The notes under the pieces: model-generated
The model's database searches: none
What the model was told of the DNA's origin: nothing
The model's input: the letters and a program-made list of their open reading frames with translations, nothing else
Source of the DNA: Arthrinium phaeospermum
Taxonomy: Eukaryota > Ascomycota > Sordariomycetes > Amphisphaeriales > Apiosporaceae
Reading direction: 5' to 3'
Assembly (NCBI GenBank): GCA_006503535.1
Contig: QYRS01000011.1
Coordinates: 372,001-436,000, forward strand
DNA length: 64,000 nucleotides
Position numbers and translations under genes: made by a program
Shown here: piece after piece, positions 12,078 to 22,792 of the stretch
Layout: every line of letters begins with the position of its first letter
How positions within the stretch are numbered: the stretch's first letter is position 1

Positions 12078-12561
12078 TGCGTAGGGTGGGATCCGGTCGC
12101 GTGAGGTGGTGGGTTTGTTGTCTGGGAAGAGACCTTGGGTGTTTCTGGACCAGAAAAAGACAATAGTGGTATTCAGCGGGCTCATGGGAAACGAGACACT
12201 ACTTTGAACAGGGTTCGGGTGATCTCAATAAATACATTGGGAAGAGGAGACTTGATCTAAGAGTAAAACAAGTGGCGTCCTTGCAGCTCAGCTGCGGCAC
12301 GCCCACCAGGGCTGAACCGCACAAGATGACCCAGCCAAGAAGCGCTTTAGGGGCTGTGTAGTGCCTCGCCGGTTGATTTCAACCATTAAGAAGATAGTTT
12401 CATTTACGCCCAGCCCCACCAACGTCTTCGTTTGTTTTTTCATAGTGTGCATTAGCTCACAGCCTGATCTTGGTTCCTACCAGCAATGCCATTCTCATAA
12501 AACCACCTCATTTGTTTGCACTTTAGGGGCTTACTCAACACTCTTGTCTTATTGGCCAAAC
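12078..12561. other. Intergenic
   Basis: Upstream region of the HET gene and 3' flank of the FAD monooxygenase on the same strand. No gene or clear signal seen. Confidence 0.6.
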
Positions 12562-14077
12562 TTAGGGAAGCTCAGGGGCATCGTCCTTGGGTTTCCAGCC
12601 GAACATTCTCAGCACACTTACGAAGCCGCCAACCACGTGAAGTGCTACCCGAACACAGACCAGGATTATCTTCCCTTTGAAACTCTCCAAGTCCGGCAAC
12701 TGCGGCTATCGTTAGCGTTTTACTTCCAAGCGTATAGGACCTGCTGGTTGGTTCACTTACCCCTTGAGCAGCGCTTTTCTTGACCCAGTCAAAAGCCCTG
12801 GGCATCATGGCGTTCTCGTAGACTGCGACTTGGCGGCGCACTTCCTCATCCGTCACGCCACCGTTTGCCTTCTTCCTCCTCGCGAGCTCGAGGAGGGGAC
12901 CGAGCGCATCGGCGGTGTCGTGTATGGCCTGGTTTGCGCCCATGCCCCTATACGGGAGCATGGCGTGGATCGAATCGCCCACCAGCCAGACCCGCGGGTG
13001 GGCGATGCGCGGGTCCGACGGACTCTTGCTGGCAGCCAACAGCCTATTTCTCCAGTCGACGGGCGTGTCCGCTTTGGAATGCCTCCAAGGCACAGCCTGG
13101 ATTTCTTGGGGATCGAGGGCGTCCACCAGCTTCAAGTAGTCGGGATGGAACCTGGATGCCTGCAACATCTTCCGCATCAGAGCTCTCCTCTCCTCGGCCG
13201 GGAGGCGAGATGCTTCGACGGCGGACGGACCGTCTTCCCAGGCCATGGCAACAAACAGGGAAGCTTGTTCCTCGTCATAGTCGCTCGGCTTCTCCGCCTT
13301 GCCCAGGCCACCATGCCTGCCAGTGCCGGACCCGGCAGAAGGACGGACCTCGTCGGGGAGATACGCCGCGGCGAACATCTTGGCGTTGGAGGAGGCCGTG
13401 TATATAGTCCCTTTCTCGACCAGGGCTCGTGGTAGGTCCCGGAGAACGTTCCAGGGAAGATGGCACTTTCCCAGAAACCCCCCTTCCCCGACCTTCGGCT
13501 CGTCTTCGATGATGTTGTTCAAGCCAACTTGCTTGTTCGCCCGGCTGCCGCTCCCCTCGGCCGAAATGAGGATATCGCAGTCCTGACTGGTCCCGTCTGC
13601 GAAGTAGACCCTGACGCGGCTCTCGCCCCCCGCCTCGCCCTCCACGACATCAAACCCCGTGAACTTCATGCCGTACCGCATCACGTTCCTGGCGCGGAGG
13701 GGCTCCTGGAGGAAGCCCCGCAGCCGGGCCCGCCCGACGGGGGCGCTCTTCTGGTAGGCCGGGAACTTGCTCAGGTCCAGCACGAGGTCCATGTTGGTGT
13801 TGAAGATGGCGGGGGCCGACGACACGACGCCGCCCGACCGGCCGAAGCAGCGGAGGCAGCCGGCGTACTGGCGCTCGGTCAGGCAGGCGCGGAAGCCGAC
13901 CAGGGCGTGCGCGCCCAGGCGGATCTGGTACCCGTCGCGGCTCTCCGCCTCGGTGTCGCGCTCGTAGATGGTGACGTCGACGAGGCCGTCGTCGTCGGCC
14001 TTGTTCAGGAGGCCGTTGGCGAGGCAGGCGCCGGAGAGGCCGCCGCCGACGATGATGACTTTGAGGGGAGAAGACAT
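12562..14077 (-). CDS. FAD-dependent monooxygenase (group A)
   Basis: Exons 14077-12761 and 12699-12562, 484 residues. The N-terminus has the Rossmann motif VIIVGGGLSGACLANGLL for the FAD ADP moiety. The second FAD motif is VWLVGDSIHAMLPYRGMGANQAIHD. This is the para-hydroxybenzoate-hydroxylase fold (FAD_binding_3), which uses NAD(P)H and O2 to hydroxylate or epoxidise small molecules. The second exon encodes a hydrophobic tail (IILVCVRVALHVVGGFVSVL) and then a short soluble end, suggesting membrane attachment. Reading on without splicing gives a basic tail unlike the family, so the 61 bp intron is well supported. It lies just downstream of an MFS transporter on the same strand and near a metallo-hydrolase, likely one small pathway. 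Confidence 0.9.
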
Positions 14078-14548
14078 CGATACCTCGTTTTCTTCGTGGG
14101 AGGTTGTTGGAAGCGCGAAACAACTTCTCTACGAGCGCCGGCAAAAGTCCACGAGTTATCACAAGCACACTGTCACATGAAAGATCTGGTTCTGCATAAT
14201 ATGTACGTCCGAGTCAAAAACTGGGCGATTAGATCCCCCACCGGCCCCACACGATCGGCCAAACCCAATTGATACAGGGGTCGGTGGCGCGCTATAGTGA
14301 ATAGGGGTTAGGTTTGCAATTCTCTCGTGTCCTGTCTCCATATGACCCATGCCCGATGAGTGTTAGGTAGTTCTCACAGATCTTTCTCATATGTAAAAGC
14401 AGCTGATATATGACACCAATGGGATTACTTCTTTAGACGCTATTTATCAAGGAAAAGTGACTAGACCCTCGGGAAACATGTATTATATGCAAGCATGAAA
14501 TACGAACTATTACACTGCTACAATCTATAGTTGTTCCCATTACTGGTG
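14078..14548. other. Intergenic
   Basis: About 470 bp between two minus-strand genes, holding the monooxygenase promoter and the MFS 3' flank. No further feature recognised. Confidence 0.6.
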
Positions 14549-15979
14549 CTAAACCTTGGCAAACTTGACCCCGACCTGAGTATAGCGCGCGGCCCCAAAT
14601 GCAAAAGCAGAACAGACCATAGTAATCCCGCAGAAGAGCTGCAGCCCCAGGAAGCTGCGCGCCCCGCCCGGACCCGTCGAGATCAGGGCGCCGCCGAGCG
14701 GGGAGCCGGTCAGCGCCGCGAACGCGTTGATGAGCTGCGCCAGCCCCGTGCGCGTGCCGATCTCGTCCTGCTGGCTGATCTGGGCCACGCACGCCGGGAA
14801 GACGGAGACGTAGCCGCCGGACCCGAAGCCGAAAGCGACGGCGTAGGCGATGATGGCGGCCGTGCTCGTGCTCCCGGGGATCCACAGGGCCAGGGTCATG
14901 AGGCCCGTGAAGGCCGTGATGACTATCATGCAGTTGAAGCGGCCGAAGCGGTCGGCCAGGAACCCGGGCACCAGCCGGCCCACGAAGCTGCAGGCGTTGA
15001 TGATGGGCAGCAGGTAGGGGGCGAGCGACAGGGGGATGCCGTTGGCCTGGGCCTGGATGATGATGTAGCTCAGGGGGAGGAACATGCCCCAGAAGAAGAG
15101 GAAGCCGCCGAGGATGGTGAAGACGAGCCGGGGGTCCCGCAAGTGGCGGACGTAGTCGGCCGCCGCCACCGGCTTCGGCGTCGGCTTGAGGCGCGTCTGG
15201 ACCGTCGCGCAGGACACGGCGCAGAGGGCCAGGAACGCGAAGCCGACGGCGCGGATGGTCCAGCCGAAGCCGATGGTCTTGAACAGGCGGGACATCATGA
15301 TGGGCAGGACGACGCCGCCGAGCGACGACCCGGAGTTCACGATGCCCGAGACGGAGGCCCGCTTCCGGAAGAACCAGGACGTCGTCGAGGTCAGGCTGGC
15401 CGTGAAGATGGCGCCGGAGCCGAGGGCGCTGACGACGGACTGCGCCAGGAAGATCTGGTAGTACTCGGTCGACAGCGACAGCATCATCAAACCAAAACAA
15501 TAGAGCGGGGTGCCGATCAGGAGAAGCCAGCGCGGGCCGTACGAGTCGTACAACCTGCCCCACTGATTGCGCCGCCGTCGAGTCTTAGCATACGAGCAGA
15601 AACATTGTCCGATAGCGACAGTCTATCTATCATTGCAACGACAAGGGATTTGTGCACTTACCAACGCCGAGCCGCCCGTCTGGACAAAGACCTGGGAGCT
15701 GGTAATCCAGCTGACCGCGCTCGGACTGTACGCGGCCAGCGGGCCTTTCTTGTAGTAGTCGAGAAACACCCCGATGCAAGTGATGAGGCCGAACGTGCAG
15801 AAGAGCGCGCACCATGCTCCGAAGACCACGAGCCAGGCGTCTCGTCCGCCCTCGGGGAAGTCGGAAACCATGGGCGTCTGCTCGTCTTCCGACTCGCCCG
15901 TGGTTGTCGCTTCCGCGCTCGCGAGGGCTTCCGGCTCTGCCCGCGGAGGCTCGTTGGCTTTCTTCTCGTCCGTCAACAT
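14549..15979 (-). CDS. MFS transporter, monocarboxylate-transporter type
   Basis: Exons 15979-15662 and 15562-14549, 443 residues, with about 12 membrane helices. The soluble N-terminus (about 40 residues, Glu/Ala/Thr-rich) precedes [20 protein letters not shown], the typical first helix of the fungal MCT-like (SLC16) group. Between helices 2 and 3 the MFS loop reads [11 protein letters not shown]. These proteins export or import organic acids and other small metabolites at the plasma membrane; next to a monooxygenase, product export is the natural reading. The intron (99 bp) lies in the loop after helix 2 and closes in phase 0. Confidence 0.9.
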
Positions 15980-16466
15980 GTTGACTGTTTGATTAGGTGA
16001 TCGACTATAGGAAGGAGCCCAGGGAGAGCATATACAGACTATTCTGCTGTGTTATAGTGCGGGACGTCGTAGAACCATACAAGAAAGACCCTTTCATAGC
16101 CGTGTCGGAGCAAGACTGCCAAGACGAGAACCCCAGAAGCCCTTGTGTTCCCGGCGGGGCCGGGCAGGGGGGGCATGCTAGTCGTGATTGAAAAGTATGG
16201 AGACATATAATATAGTAAGTGCACCCCCACTACGGCACGCGGAGAGATGCCGATGACCATGGCCAGCATGACAACAGCAAAGAATCGGAGCGGGATTGTC
16301 GATGGCCGAGGATACGAAGATTAATGTAGTTTTGGGCATCGCGGCCGCGGGACGCCATCCGGCTTCCACGGAGGTTATTCAACGGAACATTTATCTCTCC
16401 GTGATAATCATATTGCACCTTCTATGACTACTTGTGATGCTCTGGTTGACGATCTGAGAGATAAAC
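15980..16466. other. Intergenic
   Basis: Upstream of the MFS gene and downstream of the metallo-hydrolase. GC-rich patches (for example GCGGCCGC near 16341) but no gene seen. Confidence 0.55.
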
Positions 16467-17683
16467 TTATAGATCCAGTGAGACGACATCGGCATGATTC
16501 AAGCCCAGAACCTTGGACTTCCCGTTCCTCTCGACAGCGGCCGTGGCAGCTTTGGTGTCAATCCTGTAGGGCGGAATACAACTGTAGTGTCACGTTAGTG
16601 AGAGACGGCATAATAATGAATCGCTTTACCTACGTTTCATCGTGTAGACACCAAATCACCTGAGATGGCTTCCCAAGCCACTCGACTTGCCTAGAGGCGA
16701 ACTCCGCAGCGGACCCGTCAAACGGTCTCCCGTTCAAGTTGGCCCGACCGGCGATACCCAAGATGGCGATGTCCGGCTTCGGCTGCATGTCCCTCAAGAC
16801 GGCCTCGTAGCCGCCGAGGTGGGCGCTCCAGAGCAGCGCCTTGGTCTCGCCGGCGTCGGTGGGCACCAGAAAGTTGAACATGAGCTGCCCGCCGTCGCAG
16901 TGGGAGAAGACGTTTCGCTGGCGGTCGTTGACGTAGCGGATGAAGGAGCGGTGGCCCGGCGTCAACTTCTCCGCCGGCAGCCACTCCCCGATCTTCAGCA
17001 GGCCGTACTTCATGCCGAACGTGATGTCCAGCGTGCAGCTGTAGGGAGACGCGGCGCCGGTGTAGACGGTGGCCGTGTCGATGGTATCGGGGTGGTCCTG
17101 GGGCATCAGGCAGTGCAGCGACGGCCAGACGTGCACCGCGAGCGCGGCCAGCCCGTCGGCGGGTACGGGGGGAGCGCCGGGAAACCCGGGCTTCCGCATG
17201 CTCTCGTCGGTCTTGGCCTGGTCGCGGGTCCCGCGCGTGAAGAGGGGGATGCGCTCGCCGCCCTGGACGGGGAGCAGCTGCTCCTCGGGAACCCCGGCCT
17301 CGCGGAGGCAGTTGATGGCTTCGCAGTTGGCAATCACGATGGCACCTGTCTTGATGGCGATCCGGTCGGCTCCGGGAAGGCTATCGGCAGTCATTTAGCT
17401 TTACCCGGACATTGATCCATGTGTACCGATAATAAACACGCTGATCGGACTCACTGGTCAAAGTGTGCGTGGGAGATGAAGATGTAATCGGCTTCAGTGA
17501 CGTCATCGACCGCCAGATGCACAGGCATCACATCGGGCTTGTCCAGCCATGTGTCCAGGAAGATCGTCACTCCGCGGGTGCGCAAGCGGAAGGTCGTTGC
17601 CCCTTTTCCAAAAGTTAGCTGCCACACAAGTAGAGATTACACATAGGCAACATACCAAACCATTCGATGGTTGATTTTTCCAT
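16467..17683 (-). CDS. Metallo-beta-lactamase-fold hydrolase
   Basis: Four exons (17683-17656, 17602-17455, 17380-16634, 16581-16467) give 345 residues. The zinc motif HxHxDH is assembled across an intron: FISHAHFD from exon 2, then H from the junction and LPGADRIA from exon 3. Later metal ligands probably include the His in NVFSHCDGG and the Asp/His pairs near GLNHADV at the end. The last exon (CIPPYRIDTKAATAAVER...) restores the usual C-terminus of the family. Members hydrolyse esters, lactones, thioesters or amides; the substrate cannot be told here. It is on the same strand as the transporter and FAD monooxygenase, with which it may form a small pathway. Introns are 53, 74 and 52 bp. Confidence 0.88.
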
Positions 17684-18345
17684 TGTCTAACCTTCCTTCT
17701 TTTCTTCAGATGGGTTACCCGATGAATTCGGAAGACATCAGGAATCGAGTATTAGTGACCTCCTATTGTCTTCGCCAGTACGGATGCACCCCTCTCGGCT
17801 TGAGGGGTATCGCATAATACAATCTTGCCTAGGGTTAGCGGAGTTACATCGCATAACTCTATTACTTAACGGGAAGAAAAGTGCGCATGCAAGATCTAGA
17901 TCTAGCCCGCGGCAATCTCCTTACCCCAACTGGCTCCCGGAGACGACTCCGCGGGTCAATGACGGTGGGGCCGTTCCGGTGGGGGTTGCATGGTCCCACT
18001 GTTTGTGTCAAATACTCGAGCAATCAATGTCAACAAGGCAAGGAGATACAATAGGTAACGATATATGTATTTGATTATATGCGAGTATTTCAATCAACAA
18101 CGAAATCCATACCATCCACGACGTCTCCACCAAAAAGGGGGTGCCCAGTAATATCAAGCCTTGTCAATCACCACAGCTGCCAGCAAACACAATGAAACCA
18201 AGACGCAGCTAGTACAGGAAACCACCAAACAATAACCAAAAGCGAGTGGTACACATGAAGTCCCAACAAGCCAGCCTGCCCGGGACTTCACGCTGATCGA
18301 CAGCAAAACCAAACCAAAAGGAATCATCCATCCGCCTCTGCTACT
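17684..18345. other. Intergenic
   Basis: Promoter side of the metallo-hydrolase and 3' flank of the But2-type gene. No gene seen. Confidence 0.6.
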
Positions 18346-19182
18346 CTATTTCTTGGCATCGGTGAAGACGACGTAGAAGCCGATGGGGCAGGCGCCGAGG
18401 TAGCCCTGGTCGTAGCGCAGGTGGGTGTCGTCGGAGCAGAGGGCGCCGCTGACCTTGACGCTGGTCAGGTTGGCGGGGAAGTCGCAGGGCGCGGCGTTGA
18501 TGACGTAGCTGTTGCCGGGCAGCATCTTGGGCGGCGGGCTGGGCGGGTTGGGGCCGGACTTGGGCTGCTTCGCGTACGTCGTCTCGCCCGCGACGGCGCC
18601 GACGCCGATGTCGTAGCCGATGAACTTGAAGTTGCCGGGCCCGTCGAAGACGTAGTCGAGCGACGAGGCCAGGGGCGAGTTGGCGCGCGGGTACTTGCCG
18701 TGCTGCTGCTGCTCGGGCTCGTGCTCGGGCTCGTGCTCCTGGCCCTTTCCGTGGCCGTGCTCGCCGTGCTTGCCGTCCTTGCCGCCCTTGGGGCCGTGGG
18801 GGTGGCGGTGGTCGCCGACGTTGTTAGCGCCGACCATCTTCATGGCCAGGGCCTTGAGGGACGAGGTCGGGTTCGCGGGGAAGTCGAAGACGAGGTTGCA
18901 GATCTTGTTCTGGGCCTCCTTGACGGGCAGGTCGAGGTTGAAGATGGTGCACTTGTCGCCGGGGGTGACCTCGGCCGTGTTGCTGGCCGCGAACTTCTTG
19001 TTGGGCTCCTTGGCCGAGATCTCGAGCAGCAGCGACGGCGAGACGTACTCGCTGGCCAGCTTGGGCAGGTTGCCGTCGGGCTGGGCCGTGTTCTTGGGGC
19101 ACTGCGCCAACGAGGTCAGGCTGGGGGCCGCGGCCGCCAGGGCGGTGGCGGCGAAGGTGGTGGCGACGATAGTGGTCTTCAT
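18346..19182 (-). CDS. Secreted But2-domain-type protein with His/Gly/Lys-rich insert
   Basis: Single exon, 278 residues. A signal peptide (MKTTIVATTFAATALAAAAPS) precedes the mature protein. The C-terminal part (LPGNSYVINAAPCDFPANLTSVKVSG...GACPIGFYVVF) and the pairing of cysteines resemble the fungal But2 C-terminal domain found in secreted and wall-bound proteins; this assignment is from the overall pattern and is moderate. Between residues about 120 and 165 lies a low-complexity insert rich in His, Gly, Lys and Glu (GDHRHPHGPKGGKDGKHGE, then EHEPEHEPEQQQH), which could bind divalent metals (inference). No GPI signal at the C-terminus (it ends FTDAKK). Confidence 0.75.
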   Translation of the reverse strand: MKTTIVATTFAATALAAAAPSLTSLAQCPKNTAQPDGNLPKLASEYVSPSLLLEISAKEPNKKFAASNTAEVTPGDKCTIFNLDLPVKEAQNKICNLVFDFPANPTSSLKALAMKMVGANNVGDHRHPHGPKGGKDGKHGEHGHGKGQEHEPEHEPEQQQHGKYPRANSPLASSLDYVFDGPGNFKFIGYDIGVGAVAGETTYAKQPKSGPNPPSPPPKMLPGNSYVINAAPCDFPANLTSVKVSGALCSDDTHLRYDQGYLGACPIGFYVVFTDAKK

Positions 19183-20355
19183 TTTGATGGTTGGTTGGGT
19201 TGGATTTTGTTTGAAGGAAAAGGGGTTAGCGATAGACGATGGTAGCGATCGAAGAGAGGAAGCGATTGTGAGAATGCGGTAGCGAATGTAGTAGCGAATG
19301 TGAGGAAGTGATTGCTGGTTGCTGTGGCTCTTTTGGAGTGTGGAGTGATGAGGAGAAGTTGTCGATAGTGGGAGATATCAAATGATATTTATAATACCTG
19401 GAGACCATCGTGAAGCCCTGCCATCGTACTAGCAGCGCCGTTGCTGTTGACCGACGCCTTCCGCATGCCCCAAAGGCCCATCCTCTGTAAGGTTTTCCCT
19501 AAGATGCTTGTTTGCTTGCTTACTTAGAAAATAGCCCGGCGCAGTGTTCCTGGCGCAAGGTGGCGCCAGCCGTAGGTTCGGGGCTGCATTAGGCGCAACT
19601 GGGGGTCGCAGGGCTGGTTCAGCAGTTTCGAACTCAGTCCGGATTAGCCCAGCCACAGGATCAAGCCCAAAACAGCACTAGGCTGGCTCGAACCGTTGTT
19701 CTAGGCCGCTCATAGGTTCGAGAACTATTCCTAGAGGCGGTGCGTAGGATCCCGAGGGCCAAGAAACTTCCAACAAAGTCACCCATCACCCGAATGGTCG
19801 GGTCAGTCAATGGACGTTCAGACAGGGGTAGGGGATTTCTGTTGGTGCCATGTGCACTGTGGCGCTCCGTCATTACCGCAAGTTGCATACAACCCAGCTG
19901 ATTCTGAGGATTTCGGATTTGAATTGCAAGTCACGATGCACGGGTATGCAAAGTCCAGGGCGTTATAATGCACCGCAGGGCCACCATGGTTCCCCACCGC
20001 CTTAGTAAGAACCCCTGAAACAGCAATCCGGGTCATCCGGGCCCAGCCCACCGACTCACTAATGCTATACTCCGCCCACAATTAGGCTTTTGCAAGAGCC
20101 TCCTTACGTAAAAACTGATTCAGCTTTCAGACAATTTGATATAAGCTGTCGTATTATACCCAAACAACGTTGACATCCCCCCTAATCCCTCTATTTGACC
20201 TGAACCCCATATTGAATAACACTCGAAAACGTCATTGGCTCGCTTTATTTCCCCCCACGACTTTCCTCAAGCACTGTTATCTTCAAGCCCACAGCCCAGA
20301 CCTTGGGACCAACCACCCCGGCCATCGCGAGCCATTCACTCAATGATCTCAAGCT
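19183..20355. other. Intergenic
   Basis: The first 250 bp are the purine-rich upstream region of the But2-type gene. The rest (19.4-20.35 kb) has only short frames without motifs and no inverted terminal repeats that I can see. Confidence 0.5.
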
Positions 20356-20800
20356 TCATGCCCCTAAACTGCACTCCTCCTCGATCAGATCTACCGCCCG
20401 TTCCGCGATGGCCTAGACCATAGACTGCGTGTTCCCCGTAGTGATAAGCGAGATGACTCTCGCGTCCACGACCCCGCCCCTCTCCGCGAGGAGCATAGAG
20501 CAAGTCCCCACGTAGTGAAACATGGAGATCGCGCTGTTCCTTGCGTAGTCGGCGGCGGCAGCGGCGTCATCGTTGCCAAGGCTCGCCGACGCCGGGTCCC
20601 GGTGCCTCAGGGTCGTCTTGAGCAAGCCGCGCAAGGGCGGCGTGTGCGCCACGACGCTGTTAAGATACAGCAGGTGCTGCGCCATGACCTAGATATTGAT
20701 GGGGTTGGTGAGGTACTGGGGGTCGGTCGTGGGTTGGACTGATGTGTCGGCCGAGCGGATGTGTACGTGGCCGCGTGACAGCGGCTGCGATATGTCGTGG
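20356..20800 (-). pseudogene. GMC oxidoreductase C-terminal remnant
   Basis: Reading the minus strand gives a near-continuous C-terminal GMC (glucose-methanol-choline oxidoreductase) domain: QPLSRGHVHIRSAD, DPQYLTNPINI, HLLYLNSVVAHTPPL, SMFHYVGTCSMLLAERGGVVDAR, then ITTGNTQSMV and AIAERAVDLIEEE. Two amber codons interrupt it: 20689-20691 (in the usual NPI(D/N)IEVM context) and 20413-20415 (where QSMVYA is usual). Between GGVVDAR and VISLITTGN about 14 residues of the usual GVVDxRLRVYG...VVDASV stretch are absent. No FAD-binding N-terminal half is found upstream. It differs in sequence from the intact GMC gene at 30.8 kb, so it is not a recent copy of it. Confidence 0.85.
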
Positions 20801-21386
20801 TATACTTTTCGGACGCCTCTGGCTGCCGAAGTAAACGGCCTATTCGCTTAGAGAAACGAGGCCACCACCTGTCGCTCTGACTATGAGACTATGGGTATAT
20901 ATGCGTAGGTATGCATCCAGATATACGACCAGTTCGGCCGTACACACGTCAAGGAGATCAGAGAGCCTGAACAAGTCAAACCAGACTTATATTCTGGGAG
21001 CATCCTGTATACATGGAAGAAGGTATCAAGCTCTAAGAGAAACCTGTATTGTTTTCGGAGTCATGTTCAGACCGCTCATGGCGTCTGGTGCAGGCCAGAA
21101 AACAAGCTGGGACGGCTATCATGGGCATAGTGATTCGGTTGTTTAAGGTTAATGAGGCATCAACCTAGACATCTTAATTTAAAGCATTGGCTTCTTGATA
21201 GGAGGGACGTATCAACCGAAGAGAGCTTTGCATTCCATGACACGGCTTTCTCCTAGGACTAATGATCCAACGTGGCAACTCCAACAAACAATACGAGGCG
21301 TAGCGAGTACTGATACATGTAACAGCAATCCACAGATTCAACCGTCTTCTGGGTAGATCATCTACCCTGACTGGCTCAAGGCATGC
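20801..21386. other. Intergenic
   Basis: No gene or convincing remnant of the missing GMC N-terminal half was found here. Confidence 0.5.
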
Positions 21387-21719
21387 CTAGTCAATGACAA
21401 GTTCTTGATGGTAATAATCGCCTGAACCAGTAGAACCCCCCTGGTCACTGCCATCTGTTAGGCGCATGTCGCTAGTACAACGGGGGCCTGACAATGACTT
21501 ACTCGTCGAACTGGGATCCTACTCCCAACAGGGCGTCATTCTGCTTCTTCTTGCTGCTCTTAGAGGGCTTACGCCCCTCCTTCTTCGACTTCTTCTTGTC
21601 GGACGAAGGTGCAAACGCTGGGTGTCCGTAACCGACGCTTCCGTGGTGGGCTTGAGTGGAAGACCTGGGAGCCTGTGAGTGAGCGAACTCTAGATGCTAT
21701 GGGCGGGGGCGAGATACAT
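21387..21719 (-). CDS. Small Lys-rich protein, start codon split by an intron (74 aa)
   Basis: Proposed exons 21719-21718 (only the A and T of the start codon), 21664-21503 and 21447-21387. Splicing AT to G gives MSSTQAHHGSVGYGHPAFAP, then a lysine-rich tract (DKKKSKKEGRKPSKSSKKK) and an acidic/Gly-rich end (FDDQGGSTGSGDYYHQELVID). The introns are 53 and 55 bp, with donors GTATCT and GTAAGT. Without splicing, the frame from this ATG stops after nine codons. A TATAAA and a pyrimidine-rich leader lie upstream, and this ATG is the first one in the leader. No domain recognised; the basic tract suggests nucleic-acid or nuclear location (inference). An alternative acceptor 7 bp upstream for the last exon would give an early stop. 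Confidence 0.5.
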
Positions 21720-22792
21720 GATGTCTGTGATAAGATGAAAGGGGTTGGGAACCGGACAGTGGTTGACTTCTAAACTGAGTTTGGGAATATTCCGAGTTGA
21801 TCGGCTTCGAGTGCTGCTCAAGGTGGTAGATATTGTGTTTGGGGATAGTGAGAAGGCACGGAACAGATTCAAGAGGGGGAAAACGCCTACTTTATAGAAA
21901 GCAGGACTGTTAGCATGTCCTATATGGTGGTCCAGATCATTTATTAGAACTCGGTGAACAGGAGGTGATCACACAGTCCTTTGGTACGACTTGGACGCCC
22001 AACATAGGAGCCATGCATGAACCCTGGGATCAGATTTCATTCCATGCACTGGTCCTCTCCTTACAGTATCGACGTTGGATATTAATGATCTGACCCAAGG
22101 AAGGTCCGGCACCCAAATGGCAGGCATGGGCCGAGAAGCATTCAAGTAGGGAACGGCCGCTCTAATTGGCCAGATTTAGGTGAGCGTACAAAAGCGAATA
22201 CTGATTGGCTAGAAAATGGAACCCTTGGAAGCGTTATCTCTGGTTTGTGGCAGTGAGCTGCAGCTGAACGGATAGTCCACTCTACTATTGCCCGCGCGCT
22301 GTTTTGCATCATGGCGGGGCGCGAAGACAAGCAAGCATTACCTTTCTTGATTGGTTAGATTATGGAAATGCATGTCGTGCGACCACCACCCTTTGGCGCA
22401 CCGGCATATTGCGAGAGAAAAGAGGCTGCGGCAAGGCAGCCGGTTTCGCGCAATTTGGGATGGCTATGAGCCCTGCTGGCTGTAGTCGCAACGCCCATTT
22501 CACTGTCGCTTGGTTTTATTGGTTAGAAAATGGTGAAGTATGGCACCGATCTGCAAGCCAGTATTCGTCATCAAACAAGTGAGGTTTGGAGGCACATGTC
22601 TTAGCCTCATCGCCCGGCCATCGTTAATGAGTGTATTATTCTCCTGTCCCGCCCAACTTATGTTTCCCCAGCACTTCCCTTCTTTCTCCTTCAATTTTTC
22701 GACGCCCACACATTATTTCCATTCCCGCATCGTATACAATATATTCAATCACAAACCCAAGCCTGAATATCGCAGCAGTAACGCCTTTCAAC
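21720..22792. promoter_or_regulatory. Divergent promoter with repeated ATTGG elements
   Basis: On the left, TATAAA (minus strand, 21891-21896) precedes the lysine-rich gene. On the right, upstream of the Clr5 gene, a TGATTGGYTAGAWWATGGA-like element recurs at 22202, 22348 and 22517, with a looser copy at 22172. Each holds ATTGG, the inverted CCAAT box. No gene found. Confidence 0.45.

Noticed and set aside
14531..16000. Long open frame (489 codons) on the plus strand
   Set aside because: It lies antisense to the MFS gene, is dominated by Arg, Glu, Asp and Gly from GC-rich third positions, and has no domain; a codon-bias shadow.
19540..19760. Possible tRNA- or SINE-like element (GGTTCGA boxes near 19577, 19674 and 19714)
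   Set aside because: No cloverleaf could be folded by eye, no matching A box at the right distance and no terminal repeats.
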